From NCBI RefSeq assembly GCF_001424305.1, contig NZ_LMPD01000003.1, positions 544,387 to 608,386 on the forward strand: a stretch of DNA of 64,000 nt, read 5' to 3'. The position numbers were made by a program, and so were the translations under genes. The stretch comes from Pedobacter sp. Leaf176. GTDB taxonomy: Bacteria > Bacteroidota > Bacteroidia > Sphingobacteriales > Sphingobacteriaceae. Positions 60,395 to 64,000 of the stretch are shown in pieces (the first letter of the stretch is position 1; each line of letters opens with the position of its first letter). The notes under the pieces were generated by a model, which had not been told where the DNA came from, did no database searches, and saw only the letters and a list, made by a program, of their open reading frames with translations.

Positions 60395-61303
60395 ATGAAA
60401 ATAGTTTTTATGGGTACGCCAGATTTTGCAGTAGCTTCTTTAGATGCGCTACTTCAAGCTGATTTCAATATCGTTGCTGTAGTTACGGCGCCTGACAAAC
60501 CTGCTGGCCGCGGTCAAAAGCTAAATGAAAGTGCTGTAAAAAAATATGCTATAGAGAAAGGCATTCCGGTTTTACAACCTGAAAAACTTAAGGCTCCTGA
60601 ATTTATTGAGGAACTGAGATCTTACCAGGCAGATTTACAAGTAGTGGTTGCTTTCAGAATGCTACCTGAAATGGTTTGGAATATGCCCCCAAAAGGAACC
60701 ATTAACTTACATGGTTCCTTGTTACCCCAATATCGTGGTGCGGCACCTATTAACCATGCAATTATAAATGGGGAGAAAGAAAGCGGCGTAACAACTTTCT
60801 TTTTAACTCATGAAATAGATACAGGAAACATTATTTTTAGTGATACTGTACCCATCTCTGATGAAGAAACGGCAGGAGATTTACACGATAAATTAATGAT
60901 TGCAGGTGCAAAATTATTAGTTGAAACCGTCGCCGCCATTGCCAAAGGAGATTTTACAGAACAGCCGCAGCCAATGGTTGAAGTTTTGAAACATGCTCCA
61001 AAAATATTTAAGGAGGATTGCAAGATTGACTGGAATAATACCGCTCAACAAGTTCATAATTTAATCCGGGGCCTTAGTCCTTACCCCACTGCTTTTACAT
61101 TATTAAATGGCAAAGTACTTAAGGTTTTTAAGGCTTCTATCGAAGATAAGGAGCCGGGTATAGCTGCAGGTGGCTTTTTAACAGATGGAAAAACCCATTT
61201 AAAGTTTGCCACCAAAGATGGCTTTATAAAACTTTTAGATATTCAATATGAGGGTAAGAAAAGGATGTTTATCGAAGATTTTTTAAGAGGAATCAGACTA
61301 TAG
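60395..61303 (+). CDS. fmt: Methionyl-tRNA formyltransferase
   Basis: 302 residues from the ATG at 60395 (MKIVFMGTPDFAVASLDAL, the standard opening). An upstream ATG-like start at 60341 adds 18 residues absent from the family. The formyl-transfer motif 'NLHGSLLPQYRGAAPINHAIINGE' (Asn, His, Asp region about 105-130) and 'THEIDTGNI' are present. The C-terminal domain has 'IRGLSPYPTAFT'. It formylates Met-tRNAfMet for initiation. Convergent with the aminotransferase gene. Confidence 0.95.
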   Translation: MKIVFMGTPDFAVASLDALLQADFNIVAVVTAPDKPAGRGQKLNESAVKKYAIEKGIPVLQPEKLKAPEFIEELRSYQADLQVVVAFRMLPEMVWNMPPKGTINLHGSLLPQYRGAAPINHAIINGEKESGVTTFFLTHEIDTGNIIFSDTVPISDEETAGDLHDKLMIAGAKLLVETVAAIAKGDFTEQPQPMVEVLKHAPKIFKEDCKIDWNNTAQQVHNLIRGLSPYPTAFTLLNGKVLKVFKASIEDKEPGIAAGGFLTDGKTHLKFATKDGFIKLLDIQYEGKKRMFIEDFLRGIRL

Positions 61304-61349
61304 AGTTTTTAGTTTTTGGTCTTGCTTCGTTAATCAGCTTGTATTAGGC

Positions 61350-62198
61350 CTACAATAAATTAAAATTATTCAGTTTTTCACTTAGAAACTTAGACACTTC
61401 ATTAAAATAGCGCTTTCGTCCATAGCCCATAACCCATTGTATTCCCTGGGTTGCATTGGTGATAAAAACTTCTTCTGCTTCTTTTAAAATTTCGGGATTA
61501 ATCTGTGCTTCAATTAACTCCATCTCATTCATTTTTGCAATTTGCATTATCCTGGTCCTCATAACACCACTAATGCATCCTTCGGTTAATGCAGGCGTAT
61601 AAATTTTGTTTCCGTAAACGACAAAAACGTTAGCGCTAATGCTTTCGCAAAGAAAACCATACTGGTTTAATATCATCGCCTCATCTAAGCGATGTTGACT
61701 TTTAAAAATGCCAGCCATCACGTATAGGAGCGCATTAGATGTTTTAAAGTTTGAAAGCTTATTAACTGGCTTGGTAAGTTCATCAAACACATCGATAATT
61801 AAACCTTTATTATTTAATTCGTATCCATTACTTTTCATAGGAATGCCTTCCAAAATGTAGCCAGCCTTATTTTGTTCAGGAGTATAAACGCCTGCTCCCT
61901 GTCGATAAACAGAAAGTCGAAACCTGACATTTCCGTTCCATCTGTTCTTTTTAGCTAGATCAGTGGTTTTTTGACGCATAAAATAGTCGTCCATCAGGGC
62001 ATGGCCTTCCATTTTTAAAGCTTTCATTCCTGCTGTTAACCTGTCGGCGTGCAAATCTGCAAGCTGAAGCTTGTTGTTAATCATCCTCATGCTTTCAAAA
62101 AGGCCATCGCCGAACCTGAAACCTCTATTAGACGCTGTTAATACGGGAGCATCTATTGTCTGAAACTCATTGTTAAATAAAAAGTATTGTAAAGACAT
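61350..62198 (-). CDS. Class IV PLP aminotransferase (PabC/IlvE-like)
   Basis: 282 residues with the fold-IV pattern: 'NRGFRFGDGLFESMR' at the start, 'KLSNFKTSNALLYVMAGIFKSQHRLDEAMILNQYGFLCESISANVFVVYGNKIYTP' in the middle. The Lys in the 'NFKTSN' segment is the likely PLP-binding residue. It may be 4-amino-4-deoxychorismate lyase (folate) or a branched-chain or D-amino-acid aminotransferase; motifs alone do not separate them. It starts 3 nt after rluD ends, so probably one transcript. Confidence 0.85.
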   Translation of the reverse strand: MSLQYFLFNNEFQTIDAPVLTASNRGFRFGDGLFESMRMINNKLQLADLHADRLTAGMKALKMEGHALMDDYFMRQKTTDLAKKNRWNGNVRFRLSVYRQGAGVYTPEQNKAGYILEGIPMKSNGYELNNKGLIIDVFDELTKPVNKLSNFKTSNALLYVMAGIFKSQHRLDEAMILNQYGFLCESISANVFVVYGNKIYTPALTEGCISGVMRTRIMQIAKMNEMELIEAQINPEILKEAEEVFITNATQGIQWVMGYGRKRYFNEVSKFLSEKLNNFNLL

Positions 62199-62201
62199 AT
62201 A

Positions 62202-63230
62202 TTAAGATGCGGCGATATAATTTTCCCATTTATTTAGTCCAGCCTTAAAATCGGCAGGTAAAGGGGATTCAAAGTAAATGTATTCTTTAGTTGTGGGGTG
62301 TATAAAACCTAAACTTTGCGCATGCAAAGCCTGCCGTGGCAGTAGTTCAAAACAATTTTCCACAAATTGCTTGTATTTGTTAAACGTTGTTCCTTTTAAA
62401 ATCTTATCACCACCATACATTGCATCATTAAATAAAGGGTGACCTATATGTTGCATATGCGCCCTAATTTGGTGTGTTCTGCCAGTTTCCAATTCACAAC
62501 TGATTAGAGTTACATACCCGAGGCGTTTCAATACCTTATAATGTGTTACAGACCATTTTCCCTTTTCTTCATCATCATAAATATCCATAACACGCCGGTC
62601 TTTCGCACTTCTGCCTATGTAACCAGTTACTGTTCCGTCGTTCTCAATATCACCCCATACCAGGGCAATATATTTCCTGGTAATGCTGTGATCGAAAAAT
62701 TGTCTTGCTAAATGCGTTATGGATTTTTCATTCTTACTGATGAGTAGCAAACCTGAGGTATCCTTGTCAATTCGATGCACGAGTCCCGGCCGACCATCAT
62801 TACCCGGCAATTGGGGTAACTTTTCGAAATGAAAAGCGAGTGCATTCACTAAAGTGCCTGTGTAATTATTAAACCCAGGGTGAACAACCATTCCTGCAGC
62901 TTTATTCACGATAAGTAAATCATCATCCTCGTAGATAATATCCAATGGCAAATCTTCGGGGTAAATTTCGGTATCGCGCGGCGGATGAGGTAATACAATG
63001 GATATCTCATCAAATGGTTTAACTTTATAACTCGGCTTGATTTGTTTTTGATTGACCAAAACATTACCGGCATCAATTGCATTCTGAATCCGGTTACGGG
63101 AAGCATTTTCTACACGAACCATTAAGAACTTATCGATACGGAGCAAGGACTGCCCTTTATCAACCACTATTTTTAAATGTTCATATAATTCCTGTTCTTC
63201 TGATTCCTGCAATTCGACCACATTTTCCAT
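62202..63230 (-). CDS. rluD: RluA-family 23S rRNA pseudouridine synthase, RluD-like
   Basis: 342 residues: an N-terminal S4 RNA-binding domain ('LRIDKFLMVRVENASRNRIQNAIDAGNVLVNQK', about 30-65) and the synthase domain with 'GLVHRIDKDTSGLLLISKNE' (catalytic Asp, about 150-169) and 'LETGRTHQIRAHMQHIGHPLFND'. RluD makes pseudouridines at 23S positions 1911/1915/1917; RluC-like activity is possible. A -7 box ends 4 nt before the ATG. Confidence 0.93.
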   Translation of the reverse strand: MENVVELQESEEQELYEHLKIVVDKGQSLLRIDKFLMVRVENASRNRIQNAIDAGNVLVNQKQIKPSYKVKPFDEISIVLPHPPRDTEIYPEDLPLDIIYEDDDLLIVNKAAGMVVHPGFNNYTGTLVNALAFHFEKLPQLPGNDGRPGLVHRIDKDTSGLLLISKNEKSITHLARQFFDHSITRKYIALVWGDIENDGTVTGYIGRSAKDRRVMDIYDDEEKGKWSVTHYKVLKRLGYVTLISCELETGRTHQIRAHMQHIGHPLFNDAMYGGDKILKGTTFNKYKQFVENCFELLPRQALHAQSLGFIHPTTKEYIYFESPLPADFKAGLNKWENYIAAS

Positions 63231-63234
63231 TTTG

Positions 63235-63242
63235 CAAAAATA
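63235..63242 (-). promoter_or_regulatory. -7 box of rluD, possibly leaderless
   Basis: Minus-strand TATTTTTG, 4 nt before the rluD ATG at 63230. Confidence 0.6.
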
Positions 63243-63261
63243 AACTTTTAAGCGTAAGTAT

Positions 63262-63278
63262 TCCCGAATGATTCGGGA
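63262..63278. promoter_or_regulatory. 17-bp perfect palindrome between divergent genes
   Basis: TCCCGAAT-G-ATTCGGGA, between the -7 boxes of rluD and the DUF6588 gene. It may be an operator or a dispersed palindrome. Confidence 0.45.
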
Positions 63279-63293
63279 TTAAATAAAAGTGTT

Positions 63294-63301
63294 TACATTT
63301 G
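63294..63301 (+). promoter_or_regulatory. -7 box of the DUF6588 gene
   Basis: TACATTTG matches TAnnTTTG, 31 nt before the ATG at 63333. Confidence 0.5.
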
Positions 63302-63332
63302 AAATGAACACTACACTACTAAACTTCAACTT

Positions 63333-64000
63333 ATGAATAAGATTTACTTTAAAACTTTATATCTGTTTTTGTTATTAAGCTGTACAATTCAGAGGATTAG
63401 CGCACAGGAAAACGTCGGAGATTTATTTAAATCCGGCCCGGCTGATGCAACAAAATTAGTAAATGCTTACTTCGACCCATTGTATAAAGGTTTGGGCGTA
63501 GGACTATCCGACGGCTGGAGCAACACGGCTAAATCAAAAGGATTTTTAAAATTTGAAGTCAGGTTTTCTGTTTCCGGCGCACTGGTTCCGCAATCTGCGC
63601 GAACGTATGATGTTAACACTTTGGGCTTAGCCAACATCCGACCAGCTGTAGGCGCATCGTCAATTGGTCCTACAGCTTTTGGAAACGATCAGGAAGGTGG
63701 CCGGATGCAGCTATACAGCAGCAATGGCTTACCAACAACAACATTCTTTAATTTACCACAAGGAGTAGGTTTTCATATTGTTCCGGCTGCTCAAGTTCAG
63801 GCTACAATAGGCTTACCTAAGAATATCGACATTTCTGTAAGGGCGATGCCTAAAATAAAACTCAGTGATGATTTGGGAAGCTTATCTATGATCGGTGTGG
63901 GTGCTAAGATTGAACTATTGCCTCTTTTTATGGGAAAATCAGACAAATTAGTTCCCATTGACATTGCATTAGCAGGTGGATTTACACAATATAAATATAC
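63333..64000 (+). CDS. DUF6588-family outer-membrane protein, 3' end outside the window
   Basis: 222 residues visible. Signal peptide (YLFLLLSCTIQRISAQ; it contains a Cys but no good lipobox), then 'LVNAYFDPLYKGLGVGLSDGWSNTAKSKGFLKFEVRFSVSGALVP' and Gly-rich beta strands typical of DUF6588 barrels in Bacteroidota. Function unknown. The gene continues past position 64000. Confidence 0.8.
   Translation, partial: MNKIYFKTLYLFLLLSCTIQRISAQENVGDLFKSGPADATKLVNAYFDPLYKGLGVGLSDGWSNTAKSKGFLKFEVRFSVSGALVPQSARTYDVNTLGLANIRPAVGASSIGPTAFGNDQEGGRMQLYSSNGLPTTTFFNLPQGVGFHIVPAAQVQATIGLPKNIDISVRAMPKIKLSDDLGSLSMIGVGAKIELLPLFMGKSDKLVPIDIALAGGFTQYKY

Overview
The window looks like a chromosomal segment of a Bacteroidota species, most likely Sphingobacteriaceae (Pedobacter-like). 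This is inferred from a SusC/SusD polysaccharide locus with a hybrid two-component regulator, gld gliding-type genes, Bacteroidota-type -7 boxes (TAnnTTTG), AT-rich intergenic DNA, near-absence of Shine-Dalgarno sites and several families of short intergenic repeats. I saw no rRNA, tRNA, CRISPR array, phage or insertion sequence. Both ends cut through genes.

Region by region. 1-13.4 kb: a split System I cytochrome c maturation set on the minus strand (ccmB-ccmC-ccmD, then gdhA, later ccmE-ccmF and a DUF2520 Rossmann gene). Lying inside it on the plus strand are a lipoprotein, two distantly paralogous exported proteins and a CPA1 antiporter. 13.5-18.7 kb: a frameshifted ogt, a cupin, small membrane proteins, gldC, a DEAD-box helicase and dihydroorotase, with an 8-bp microsatellite. 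18.7-31 kb: a compact polysaccharide utilisation locus read leftwards: SusC, SusD, a GH43 lipoprotein, a second GH43, a clan GH-A hydrolase and its HTCS sensor/regulator. An arabinose- or xylose-containing glycan is the likely target. 31.4-41.6 kb: a YoeB-type toxin-antitoxin pair joined to a DUF3810 gene, miaE, a glycosyltransferase, a repeat-rich 760-bp gap, an HscA-like Hsp70, a luciferase-like monooxygenase, an AraC regulator next to an exported VOC protein, and an S1/P1-like protein. 41.6-49.7 kb: dedA, two DUF4397 lipoproteins, and a compact minus-strand run GDPD-gldA-barrel-gldF-gldG-dnaN. 50.2-64 kb: DoxX, mazG, a hypothetical, a DUF4143 ATPase with a striking promoter palindrome, ychJ, truA, a LolC/E permease, a DUF1343 (NamZ-type) lipoprotein, topoisomerase IB plus a triple-PAS kinase, fmt, a class IV aminotransferase, rluD and a partial DUF6588 gene.

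I did not find a clearly new multi-gene defence or biosynthetic system. The strongest unusual signals are: (i) a 62-bp palindrome laid over the promoter and start of the DUF4143 ATPase; (ii) seven genes whose TAnnTTTG box ends only 4-6 nt before the start codon, suggesting leaderless mRNAs; (iii) a small inverted-repeat element that supplies the stop codons of both convergent neighbours; (iv) a nested inverted-repeat locus at 35.1-35.6 kb; (v) an ogt broken by what looks like a 7-nt deletion; and (vi) an undescribed cassette of a lipoprotein plus two exported paralogues.
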